This document shows positions 1 through 12,200 of a stretch of 64,000 bases of DNA, in pieces. Position 1 is the stretch's first letter. Every line of letters starts with the position of its first letter. The DNA lies in contig DJWJ01000026.1 of assembly GCA_002440965.1 (NCBI GenBank), positions 81,492 through 145,491 on the forward strand, in the 5' to 3' direction. The translations under genes were made by a program, and so were the position numbers. The notes below the pieces were generated by a model. It was not told the DNA's origin, searched no databases, and was given only the letters and a program-made list of their open reading frames with translations. This stretch comes from Candidatus Omnitrophica bacterium UBA6233. Its GTDB lineage: Bacteria > Omnitrophota > Gorgyraeia > Gygaellales > Profunditerraquicolaceae.

Positions 1-240
1 CACCTTAGTAGCTATCTTGTCTTCCAGCCAGCGCGATGCATCGTTCCAACACAAAAATACCAGTGTCAGAGGAATTGCGGCACTTAAAAATAACCCAAAC
101 GGGGTCATATGAGAAGAACTATGGGGTATATATGAGGTTGCGGCCAAGGCGGGGGCGGCGAAGAAAACAGCGCCGGCAATCGCCATTAAGGCTAAAAGCA
201 AAACCTGGGTGGAGCCTTTCTGATTATCAAAACCTATATC
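1..240 (-). repeat. C-terminal membrane module, copy 3 (runs off the edge)
   Basis: It combines both halves: NQKGSTQVLLLALMAIAGAV as in copy 1, then APALAATSYIPHSSSHMTPF and CWNDASRWLEDKIATKV as in copy 2. It suggests a repeating unit of about 250 residues that continues beyond the window. Confidence 0.88.
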
Positions 241-3200
241 ATCGCTTTTTTGTTTTTCAACATTCAGGACAGATACTTTCTGTAAAAGTTCTTTGGCGGC
301 GGAGCGGATCTTAAGGGTAGCGTAGGGATTCCTTAAGACAGCATCCATCTCATCGGCAACAAATTTTCTGTTATTCCCCATCACCAGGGGCACAGTTTCA
401 AGGATAAGAAGCGCCTGCTCTTCAAAGGTCAAAGGCGCTATGTCATCCAAAAGCCCGAGGAATTGACCGGGGAGCCGGTCGTGGCTTCTAAAACTACCCA
501 TCACACTAACCGCTTGAAGTTTCTTTTCCAGCATACCGAAGGGGCCTAAAAGGCCCTTGACGGTATCTTTGTCTTTCAATATAACGATGGCGTTTAACGC
601 TCCGCGGAAATCCCTGAAAGAATTCAGCCGGCAATATAACTCATAAACCACTTTTTCGCGAATCCAGTTTGCCAGAGGGCCCTGTGAATGCTTGAGCCAT
701 TTCAACCGCTTAGGCCAGATAGATTCTGGCGCGGAATACCCGACAATCACCTTAGCGGTTATCTTATCTTTCAGCCAGCGCGATACATCGCTCCAGCATA
801 AAGAAACCACTATCAGAGGAATAATAACTCTTAAAAATAACCCAAACGGCGTAATATGAGAAGAGGTGTAGGGTATGGATGAGGTTGCGGCAAAGGCGGA
901 GGTGGTAAGGAAAATAAATCCTAAGAAAATACCTAGCACCTTGAGTTTATTCTGCAACTCAGAAATATTTTTTCTGGCTCTCTGCTGGGCTTCTGCATTT
1001 GCCTCCATTCTAACCTCTCTGAGATGGCGAGCCTTATCAAGGGTAATTTCTGCATTGCATTGGACCTCCAAGCGCTTTCCATAGCTCTCTCCTGTCAAGC
1101 CTATCTCGAGCTGTTGGTTGGAATTACGCATTTCTATCTCTAAAACAGTCTTCGTATAATCTGCGATTATCTTATATGCCTCTGCTCCTAAATTGCATAA
1201 TTCCTCTTTTGCGCGCTCCAGCTTGAATTCCAATGCCTGTTTCTTGAGTTGCTCTATATGCTCCGGTTTAGCGCTGGGGTCATCGGCATAGCTTTCATGC
1301 AAAGCTACATGCTCTTTGGCAAAACTAATAAGCAATTCTTCTTCATCGAGCAGGTTAAAGAGCCTGGCTATTCTTTCTCTTTCAGAGGGATTTTGCCAAT
1401 CCCGGCTGTTGGTTAGAGGTAATTTACGAATCTCTTCTGAGGAGATATCGTATTGCTCTCTAAGGAAAATAAGCTCGTCTCTATTTACTTTTTCACCGGC
1501 ACGGCGGGCTTTCCTTTTGCCGCTAACAATAAGGTAGTTGAGTAAAACTGCGGAATAGAGCGTTTCGTCTACCATCTCTGCCATATAGGCTAAATCAGGA
1601 TTTTTCTCTTGGCATTCCAAATAAATATCATGCATAAACCCGGGTGTGATGTTGTGGAAATCACCTTCATCAAATTTATTGAACGTCTGTTTTAAAGAAT
1701 TGAAGGAAGCGCAGGAAACTTCCAGCTTGCGCTTATCTCCGGGTGTAAGTTTTATATCCAGCTTTTTAAATAATTTTAATATAGTGCTCGTCTTAGTTTC
1801 TGTGCTGCTGGAAAGGCCAGACACAACCTCTTTGGCAATAAACATGATATCTTTTTGCGCCTGGAGAACGATTATCTCTTTATTACGAAGATTAGGATAT
1901 TTCCGGAGTAAGCTTGCGTAAGCAAGGATGATTTGCAGCGCTCTTTCAATCCTTTCCTTGCCAAATTTATATCCGGGTGCGCTAAGGATAGTCTTTACTT
2001 TTTTTGTATCTAAGTTACCCTTGGCATCACTTATCTTAGCAGCATAATGGATTTTTTTAGTTGCTTTGTTGTAATAGACTATCCTTTCCCCGCAATAGTC
2101 TTCCAGCGCTTTAACTACTTGAGCCGGCCCTTTGAATAGCCTGAACCCTTTACAGCTAAAACTAAACAGTTCCTCGGAAAGCGGTTTCTTGAAGAGCAAA
2201 AATAAAATTCCCACGACAGTTAAAGTTATTATTCCAAAGAGGGATTGCACTGGGATAGAGTTTATTGGCCCTGCGGCAAATGCGGAGGTGGCGAAGAAAA
2301 AGATAGCTGCTAATAAGGTACCGGCAATCGCCATTAAGGCTATAAACAAAACCTGAGCGGAGCCTTTTTGATTATCCGGCCGGGGAGCAGGGATGTGGCG
2401 AAATAAGGAAAATTTACCGGCCTTCTCTGGCATAAAGGCCAAGAATTCTCTTTCTACTCCCAGGCGTGAACGTACGATACCCTTGAAGCCTGCTGCTTCC
2501 CGGGCCAAGCGGATAAATAAATCAATTCCATCTACCTCGTCTACGCCTTTGCCGAAGTTCTCGCCCACGCTTGAGCCTAAAACAATTAAATTAGTAAAAC
2601 CTTCCTTAGGATAGGCTTCTTTGAAGGCTCGCATAGCCATACCTAAATCTCTGCCGGCTTCGCTGATAAAATCCAATGCCAGCCTATCTCCATTTTGGGC
2701 CTTTTCTTCAAGATGAGCATCCTCCAAAGGTAAAATTTCGCCGGCCCCGGAGAATTCTTGCCATCTCTTGGCTAACCCCGGCCCCGAGAGATAATCCTCC
2801 AGGCTCCTTTCGTCCGGAGTCAATTCTCCCGGATCTTTCTGGCCCAACCAACTGCCATCCGGCTTGGGTTGATATCTCCATTCTTTTGTCTTTAGATTAT
2901 AGATAAGATGATGCCCTAACTCGCCCAAGCCCCAGCTTACTTTATCGGACTTATAACAAGGCTTGCCGTCCTTTAGAATACCTGCTCCTACGCCTGTGCC
3001 TAAAATAAGGAATGTGCCGCTAACCAGAATTTGTTTATTTGGATTATACAGAGCTCCGTCGGGATGCTTGTTCTCTCCTTTTACGGCAGCACCGCCGTCA
3101 TGCAATATCTCAACCCTAAGCCTTCTGTCAAATCGCCCTTTCACTAATTCTTCCAAGGCTCTTTTAAGATTAAAATCCTGGAACCCGCCGGGAATATTCG

Positions 3201-6200
3201 GAGCGCTGACTATCCCCTCATCATAATTGCCGGGCCCTGCCCAGGAAATACCGATTTTTCTTATCTGCTTAATGCTGATTTTATTGTCTTCAAGGATTCT
3301 TACAATCTCTTCTACTATTATGGATAAAATTTGTTTTCGAATTTCCTCCAAGGGAAGATTCTTATCAATAACATCTTCCCATTTTGTTTTGGCAATTTTA
3401 CCTACCAGCCCTTCGACATCAAGGATAACCACAGCAACTTTAGTGCCTCCTATGCTTAGGCCGATGTTCAGTCTCCTGAAGGAGCTCATCACAAAAGAAG
3501 CCAGGCTCTTTAGCTGATGCTTGGTGTTGTGCAGGGAAGTTTTTAGCATGCTGGTAAGTTTAGTAAGCATCATTCCTGCCGGGATAAAGCTTACAGCCAA
3601 GACACGCAGGGGAATTACGGAAGAACGCTGGTAGATGATGATACACTTCTTAGTAAGACGACTCAGTGATTTAAAGACTATAAGCTTAAGATGTATCCTC
3701 CCCTTGTAGTCGGTAATAGAAATTGTTCTGGCAAGCCTATGGGAAGCGTTAATTATTTCAGTTTCTCCCTCCTGTTCCTTTCGTAAGCTAATTAATTGAG
3801 TGCGGAAAACAGCATCATACGAAATATTGCTTAAAGTAAAATAGCTTAAAGCAATCCAGAGAGCGGGTAGAGCAGGAATAAGAGTAAGTATAATGTTCTT
3901 GGTAGAATAATAGATACTTAAGCTAAGGATAGTTCCTATAAGGAGGCTAATGCCAGCATCCCTGAGGGCGCTAAAGACGTTTAGGTTAAGGGTAGAGATT
4001 GTGTCTTGGGTATGCTTTAAACCCAGTCTTTGCTCAAGGGTCGGCGGCTGGTTGGCAATTTTAGCCTTAAGAGAACCGGGAAGATTGATTACCTTATTCC
4101 AGGCTGCTTTTAAGGAATGGCCCAAGGTGTTGATATCAAGTTTTGCTGCCTTGCGGAAAGAGTTTTGGATAAAGGCTGCTACCTTGAGTGTAACTGCTTT
4201 GACTAGCTTAATGCTATTGGTTAAGTTTGCAAGCAAGGCTCTAAGAGTATTAAACAGTTTGATGAGAATGATTTCCGGAAACAAGAGGCTTAAATACAGG
4301 ACGCGAGTGGCAAAAGAAGAAGCCTTGAGGAACCTGACAATATACTTCTGGGTAAGCGGCTGGAAGATTGATTCATAAGATTGGCGGCAGGACGGCTCAT
4401 TACAGTTGCCAAAAGGGATTATTTCAGCTACTTTAGCAGGCTCCTGCTTGAGCTGGGTAATTGTGGATTCTTCCTTGGTTGATTCTTGTTCAAGCTGGGT
4501 AGGCGTAGCTGGCTTGATGTGGAATGCTAAGTGCTCCTGATGATCCAAGGCGGCAAAACCGATGTTCCGATAATTTAAGGCTAAGAACAGACCGAAGATA
4601 ATAGTTGTAACACGCAGCGGGTTGCTGGCGGTTAAATGATAGATGAGGTTTCCTGATACAATTGTAAGGATAGCGATGATGGCGCTTTCACGATAGATAG
4701 CCAGAGGGATGGATTTCTTGGCATTATCGGCTTTCGCCGCGGGATTAGTTATCTTCTTGGAAAGCGCTTTCCCGGAAGATAAAATTAAAGATTTCGGAGC
4801 CGCGGTTAAATCAACTTCCCGCCGGGATAATTTAGCAGTTTCCTGCACCGTAATTAATTTCGAATCATCTTCGGAAATATCAATAATGTAATTGCTAGCG
4901 TTAGGATTGTTTTTTAAAAACTCTTCGTAGCTAAATACAAGCCCGATATTGTAGAAACCCATCTGCCTATCGGCATTATTAGGAGACAATGTGCGGGTAC
5001 GCATCTCAAACTTGGCTTTAGTGCGGTCAGAATTATCTTTTAAATAGTAGCGGATATCGTAATAAGGCCTTAACTCAGGGGCATTGGCGAACTTACCATC
5101 AATAATCACAATGGTATTTTTGTTCAATTTAAATTCTAAGTCCTTGCGTTCCTTTTCTCCGCGGATATAGGCATTGGGGATACGCAGAATATATTCCTCT
5201 TCTCCAGAATGACGGAAGGCATCTATCTCATCCAACATCTTTAGAATTGCAGGAACATCAAAGAATGTCCTTTCCTCAAGATAAGGCTGATGAGGAATAA
5301 TCCGAGAAATTAGTTCTTCGCCTAGAAGAGCGCGCTCTTGTTGTGAGATTTCATTTCCTGCCACTAAATCCTCAATAGCATAACGCCATTCTTTTTGTTT
5401 CAAGAACATATCCAAACCCAAAATAACTGTTTGGTAATCTATGGATTTTAAATACTTGGATACCTCTTCAGCAATGGTTGTCTTACCTGAACCGGAAGCC
5501 CCGTCAATTGAAACTACCGCCATTTGATTGGACTTATCGCTGCTCGCTAAGTCTCTAATATCTCTACCCATATGTCCAACGATGGATTGAAGCCTCTGCC
5601 TAATCTGCTCTTCTTCAGTCATCTCGTATGGTTTTCCTGTGCGGGGGTCTATCTGCGGATGGCCGTAGTAACTTCTGGCTTTAGCAAATTCATGTACCGG
5701 GCGGGGAACGAATGCTGCGTCGTGAGAGTTGCGATAATAGGTGGAACTGACATTCAAATCTATATCTGGATCTTTTACCAGCTGGAAAGATAATAAGGAA
5801 AGAAGGTACTCGCAACCCATCTCCTGGGCAATCTCTTTAACCATACCATCCATCATCTCTGGGGTCATCAGGGCGCCATATTCGCCTCTTTGTATAAAGA
5901 CTACGGTAATTTCATGATTAGGGTTAGTGCCAAATTTATATTCTTTCGCAAAATAAAACTGCTGCCCGATGTATCTTCTTACTCTGGCCTCATTCTCTAT
6001 TCCCAACATATAAAAGACATGCAATAGCTCATCGGCGTTTATTTCCAGAAAACGATGCATTTCATCCGCGCCTTCCCGTTCATTATCCGGTTCGCTTCCT
6101 AAATCCGTGGTTTTTATCAAAGGATACAATTCTGCATCGACGACCTCGTCGACATTTTTGTGGCGCTCTCTTGACGGCACGCGGTCGGATTCGGGTAAAT

Positions 6201-9200
6201 CCTTATAATTGATTTCGCCTTGCGTACGCCAAGTTACAGAATCAAGATCCAGGATATCAATACACATTAAAGAGATTAAAACATGCCCCCAGTTAATTGG
6301 ATTAGCAGCAAGAGCCAAGAATCCAATCCTCTTTTTCCGCTTAATATCATGAATCCGCCTGTCTTCTCTTTCCTTGCCGTATTTATGTAATTTATGCTTT
6401 GCAAAAGGATCGAGCCTTCCGCTTGCAACTTTTTTCTCGATACTCGAATATGTCCTGCCTATTGCATGATAAAGTCGAGAGAGGAAAGGCACGGTCTTCT
6501 CGTCCACTTGCGGGTCACTTGCTTCAATATCGCGCTTAATATTTTCCCAGACTTTCTTTACCGCAAGAGCCCCTTCCTGAGTGATTTCGTCTTTAGTTAA
6601 ATAACCAGAACAGCAGTTTTCTATCCTGTAAATATAATAAGCGCGCTGGCCGCCGAACTGTTCCGGAGCAAGCTCAGCCCCAAGCTTTTCATAGAAAGAC
6701 ATGGCATCTTCCGTGCTTTCAATCCAGAACTGCTTCAATCCCATATCCCTGGCTAATTCTACTTTCTTAAGGAACAACGCTTTCCCTATACCCTGACACT
6801 GGTAATCAAGGGATACCACCATACCGGACCATCTGCTAGTATGCCTGTCAATGGGTATACCCTGGAATCCACCAATAATCTCTCCAGTAAACGTATCTTC
6901 GGCTACATATGTGCACTCCAAACTACGCTCACTCATCCCTACAGATCTACTAAGTGCCGCTTCAGAAAAAACCTTTGTTAAGCTTTTCAACTCTTTCTCT
7001 AGATTATTCTTATCCAAAGGCCTGATGACTATTCTTCCTTCGGTCAGAAGTTCGCAGTATGACTTATCAGGTTCTATTTTAAAGATTCGATATGCCTTAA
7101 AGAGTTCGTTTAATTCTTTGGAATTATTCTTGAAATATTTGGCGCTGGCCAAGCAGGCGGTTTCATGGGATAAGGTTTCCAATTCTATTAATTCGTGGCG
7201 AATAAGGTCATTAATCAACGCTTGGAATAAAGAAGCAAAGAAATCTTCAGCTAAAGGCGGAGCGCGGGCGGCTAAACCCTCTAATATCGCGATCTTGCCG
7301 GGAAGAGTATTCACATCAGCTATCTTTCCACTCTTAGCCTCGTTCACCAAGACAATAATATCATCTATTTTAGCTTGGCTGCCGAAGTTTAAAAGAGACC
7401 TCTCAACATATTTTCTAAAATCCTCTAGTTGCCACACGGTCGGTTTATTCACTTTATCAAGAAGCGTAGCGGGGTAGGTCGAAGATGGACTGCTACCCTT
7501 AATTTCAGCAAGCACTTTTTCTACTCTATCCTTAAGATGTCGAGGGACAACAAGATAGTATTCTTCACAATACTGTTCATTGTGTGTGCGATCCGAACCC
7601 ATTGTGGCAGTCTCTACAACCAACTTCAGGTCACGATGAACTGCCTGCTCCGCCGCTTCCTGCTTTCTGTATGCAAGGCGACTAGGCTCCATAGATTCTC
7701 TAATAGCCCTTGCACGATCAGCTTCTTCAGAATCAAACCAAATCGTATAATAAAACGAATGCAAATAGATTTTCACTGTTTCAACTTCGGCCATAGTTTC
7801 ACGATACTTAACCATCTGCACTTCAGTTTTCTGCAAAGCAATCCTTCGCTCCAAGTCTTTTTCAATCTCTGCCCTCGAACGGTTTTCTTCTGACCCTTTT
7901 TTAAGCAACAACTCATGCGCAAAATGTTTCCTCAGATTCAAAATAAATACTCCCATCTTATTAGAACTAAATATTTCTCCCTTATCAGTATCATAAATAG
8001 ACAACTTAAGCTCATCAAACTCTAGCGACCTTTCATATTCCAATGCCCTTTGTACGTTTAAATTCAATAGCTCTTCGTAAGAAAAACCCTGATATTTTTT
8101 ATTAAAACTTATCTGTTCTTCAACGATATCGATTCCATAACTAGCATCCAGAACCACGCGGTCCCACAATAAAACATTGTCTTCATTATTAAAAACAATG
8201 CTCAAATCCCCCAAAATTCCAATTATTTGACCTTCGTGAATTACCCCACCATGATATCGCAATTGATAAAGCCCATTATGATTCTCAACCTGCATATGTT
8301 GAATATTAATAACAGCCGGAATGCCTGCAGAACGCGTAAGCACCGCTTCATGCGATGAACCATTCCCGTAAGTCGTAATAATCCCAATTTCTGGAAGATC
8401 AAAAATAGCCTGAATAGCTTCCCCTCGATTCCAAGGTGTTACAATAAGAATGCATGCTTGTTCCATTTTATTTAAAGCCTTTGCCTTTTGGACACTAAAG
8501 GCTACATGACCCTGCATCGCTCCGGGAGTCCCTGCCATCCCTCGCCCGATTTCATTTATTGAAGATCCGGTGCTTATCTTAAGTAACCTTCGTGAGCCTA
8601 ACCGTAGTGCAAGTTTTTCTAACCGTGGAATAGCCTGTGCCTGGGTTAATACCCCATCGGCCAACTGCTCTTGGATATAAGTAACCTCTCCTTGGGGTGA
8701 AAAATGCAAAGCGCGTGTTTGAACAAAAAATAACACTCCTCTCTTAACGCTAAATTCAACCTCTTGCGGATATTTAAATTCGTTCTCCAATTTAAGCTTT
8801 GCATCTTTTAACTTATCATAAAGTGAAGGCATGCATTCAACGAGTACTTCAATATCTTGTCCAGACTCCCAACCAATCATCAGTCTATCGCCGCTCCCAT
8901 TCCGTAAACAACGGCCATATAGAACATTTTCGTTGGTATTTGGGTTGCGTGTTGAAAAAACACCAGCTAAATCATTGTCCTGCGGCGTCATTTGTTCATA
9001 TTCATATTCTTGAAAGCTTGTATCCTCGGCACCTACCCATTTTTGAATAATAATTGGTAGATCATATTCCTCCTTAATCGCTACGTGAGTGCGGTAGTTG
9101 ACCACTCGAGACGAAAACCATGCAGCAGCAACATTCTTAAGATCGAGATAAGCTCCAGCTATTAACCTTGTTCTTTGACTAATCAGTATTCCCGGCATTG

Positions 9201-12200
9201 AACACTTAGGGCTACTCCGTATAATAATATCGTCCCCTACATTAATTCCTATCATATTTTTTAGATAGACCTCAATTAATTCCCAGTATTTTTTCTGGAC
9301 CATATAATCTGCCTCTAAAAACTTTTTCATTAATGACGCAGAAAGCACAACTCCTGAAGGATAATTTAGAAATAATTTCTCAAAAGCCCAAAAGCCGGCT
9401 GCTTTAATCCCGGTTTCAAACCCAGGGGAACTCTTTCCTAAGACACATATGCCCTGGTGGAATTCGAGGGCACTCACTTTAAAATTCTCTTCCTGCGTAA
9501 AACAACCCATAGAAAATACCGTACCCGCCTGGGCTTTAATCTCTCCACTAATCTCTCTCACGACATGGCTAGTGAGTTTGTGACGAATGTTTTCTAATCC
9601 TTCCTGGTAATCTTTTTCTAGCTCTATTCCAAATCGCTCAATTGCTTTTAAGAATTCTGCTAATTTTTCTGGATAGGCTCCAAGATACTCATAACTTGCC
9701 TGACAGGCAGACTGGTGAGAGTTAGTTTCTAATTCCTTGAGTTCGTGGCGGATGAGGTCATTAATCAACGCTTGGAATAAAGGAGCAAAGAAATCTTCAG
9801 CTAAAGGCGGAGCGCGGGCGGCTAAACCCTCTAATATCGCGATCTTGCCGGGAAGAGTATTCACATCAGCTATCTTTCCACTCTTAGCCTCGTTCACCAA
9901 GACAATAATATCATCTATTTTAGCTTGGCTGCCGCAACTTAAAAGCGCCTGCTTAACATATTCTCTAAAGTCCTTCAACTGTTGAACGGTCGGTTCATTC
10001 GTTTTATCAAGAAGCTCAGCCGGGTAAGCGCGAGGATTACCTGAAGGTAATTGCGCGCACTTTAACAACGATATCGCGTTCTTTACAACCGCCTCCAGAT
10101 TCTCATCCTCATACAGTTTAAAATGCCGGATTGCGGCCTTTTCCAGAAGTTTTATCTCAAGCAAAGAAAGTAAACGACCTAAATCTCTAGGGCTATTGCT
10201 TTCGTCAATCGCAGACAGGATATGCTTTCTTAATAAGGCATAAATCACTAAAATAGCTTCAGGAATCCGCCCTTCTTTATTAATACGTAAGATAAAATCA
10301 CGCAGTACCTCACAATAATTTATAAAGCGCCAAATATTACCATCGGATTTCTTTGCTACATCTTCCAAAGTAAATGTAATTAAATATCTGAAAATATAAT
10401 AGCCAGACTTGGGATTCCAGAACACTTTCTCCAAAGTCTCAAGGTAATCTAAACATCGCTGTTTTGCTGAATCATTTCCAAAATGTTTGGAAATTTTTGC
10501 AGCTCCGGATAGAATTGAATATTTCTTAACAGAATCCAGATTTAAAGATAAGGTCTTAAGGAATAGCATAATTTTTGTTCTGGCTTCGATATTGTTCGGA
10601 TCTGTCATTTCAGTAAAGTACCCCATCTTGGAGAAAACTCTTTCAACACCAAACCAAGTATCATTCCGTTCTAATTTCCTTAAGGCCTTATCTGAAATTT
10701 GGCGGTATACGGTTCCCGGGTCAACAAATACAGTACAAAGATATGCTCCGGGGAGAACTTCGGTCCTTGTGCCATTTCTAATTTTCTGCCCGGAAAGCGG
10801 GTAGGGTAACTCTTTACATAAAAATCCTCTCTTCAGAGTATTAAATTGGGACTTATGGGACTCCCATCCGATTACCATCTCTAGCCTTTCCCCAACAGAA
10901 TAAACATAGTTCAAGTCCGTAATAATTCTTTTTATCCTCCTTAGCAAGTTAGTTGATACTTCGCTTGCAATATCCAAAGAAAGAACCTCATTTAGCATCG
11001 CTAAGCCGTTTTCTGGATTGGCTGTGACTATCGCTCTGTTATCCAGAATACCGACTATCTTGCCTTTGGAAAAATAATCCTTAAGATATCTTGGAAGCGC
11101 CTCTCCCAATTCCCCATCTCCACCTAAGGCGGAAATACCCAAAAGAACATTATGTTTATATTTCGAATTCAATTTAAAGAACATACCCAAGACAACCGTA
11201 TCGGTTGCCGGAGATTTAACGTCTTTTTCCGGATGTGAATCACGATTTCCATCCTTAATACTCATAGGATATCTGGCTAAAATATCTCCACCCATATCCA
11301 GACCGATCGTGAGCACCTTTTTACCACTAATTAATTTCTTATATCCACCCGCTAAAACTTCGGAACCTACTGAAACATCCATCATAACCAAATTAATATC
11401 CATTTTCTTCGTATCTTCAATAATCGCTCCCTCTTTAATATCTACCATTAAAGTGCGGCCGTCAATTATTACTCTGGATACGATATTCGGTTGATTTAGG
11501 GCATAGAAACAACGGGACTCATCAATAGGCGTTAACTTCTGGAAGATCCCGTTTTCTACCACTCCTATATTTTCCACCTGCGTCGGACCACCTAGTGGAT
11601 TTTCTTCCCCCCTCTTAAGGTTCGTAGTAAAAACAAAGATCTTTGCTCCTCTTCTGCCTATCTCATCAAGAATGAGCCTGATCTCTCTAGCTAAGAATAT
11701 TCCACCCAAGACATCCCCACCGCCGCCAGCAGTAATGATATGCAGTTCATCAAAATTATCGGATATAAATATCTCTTTCCATGGCGACTTTAAATATAAC
11801 GCTTTTGTGGCGCCGACAGTGCTAAGAGTTTCGGTTAAATCGAAAACCTGACGCGAAACCGCTTTCTTTGCGTCCAAAAATATAACAGAAGTATGTATTA
11901 ACTCTCTAATCTCTGCATCCAACGCATCCCTGGAATCCTGAGGCCTGCCATCATAGAGAAGCGACAGAACACGGGGGTCGCGTTCGCGTAATAACTCAAT
12001 CATCGCCTGACGCGGCTGCTTGTCAAAGTATGCGAATTTATTTCCATACAGCTTATCAAACAGACTGAAAGTCTCGGGAAGTGTCTGTTTTTTAATGCCT
12101 CTCCAATGCAAAAGCCTGTTGGAATTATTGCCGTTCTCAAAGACATCGCTAAAAATCAGAATATCTAAGAGTAACTTTGTCTCAACCGAATACGCCTTAA

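Noticed and set aside
6851..7477. 208-aa plus-strand open frame (and similar long ones at 17942-18604, 32267-32941, 43436-44107)
   Set aside because: They lie antisense to readable domains of the giant gene, have skewed Ser/Leu/Phe compositions and no recognisable motifs or ribosome sites; they are shadows of the coding strand.
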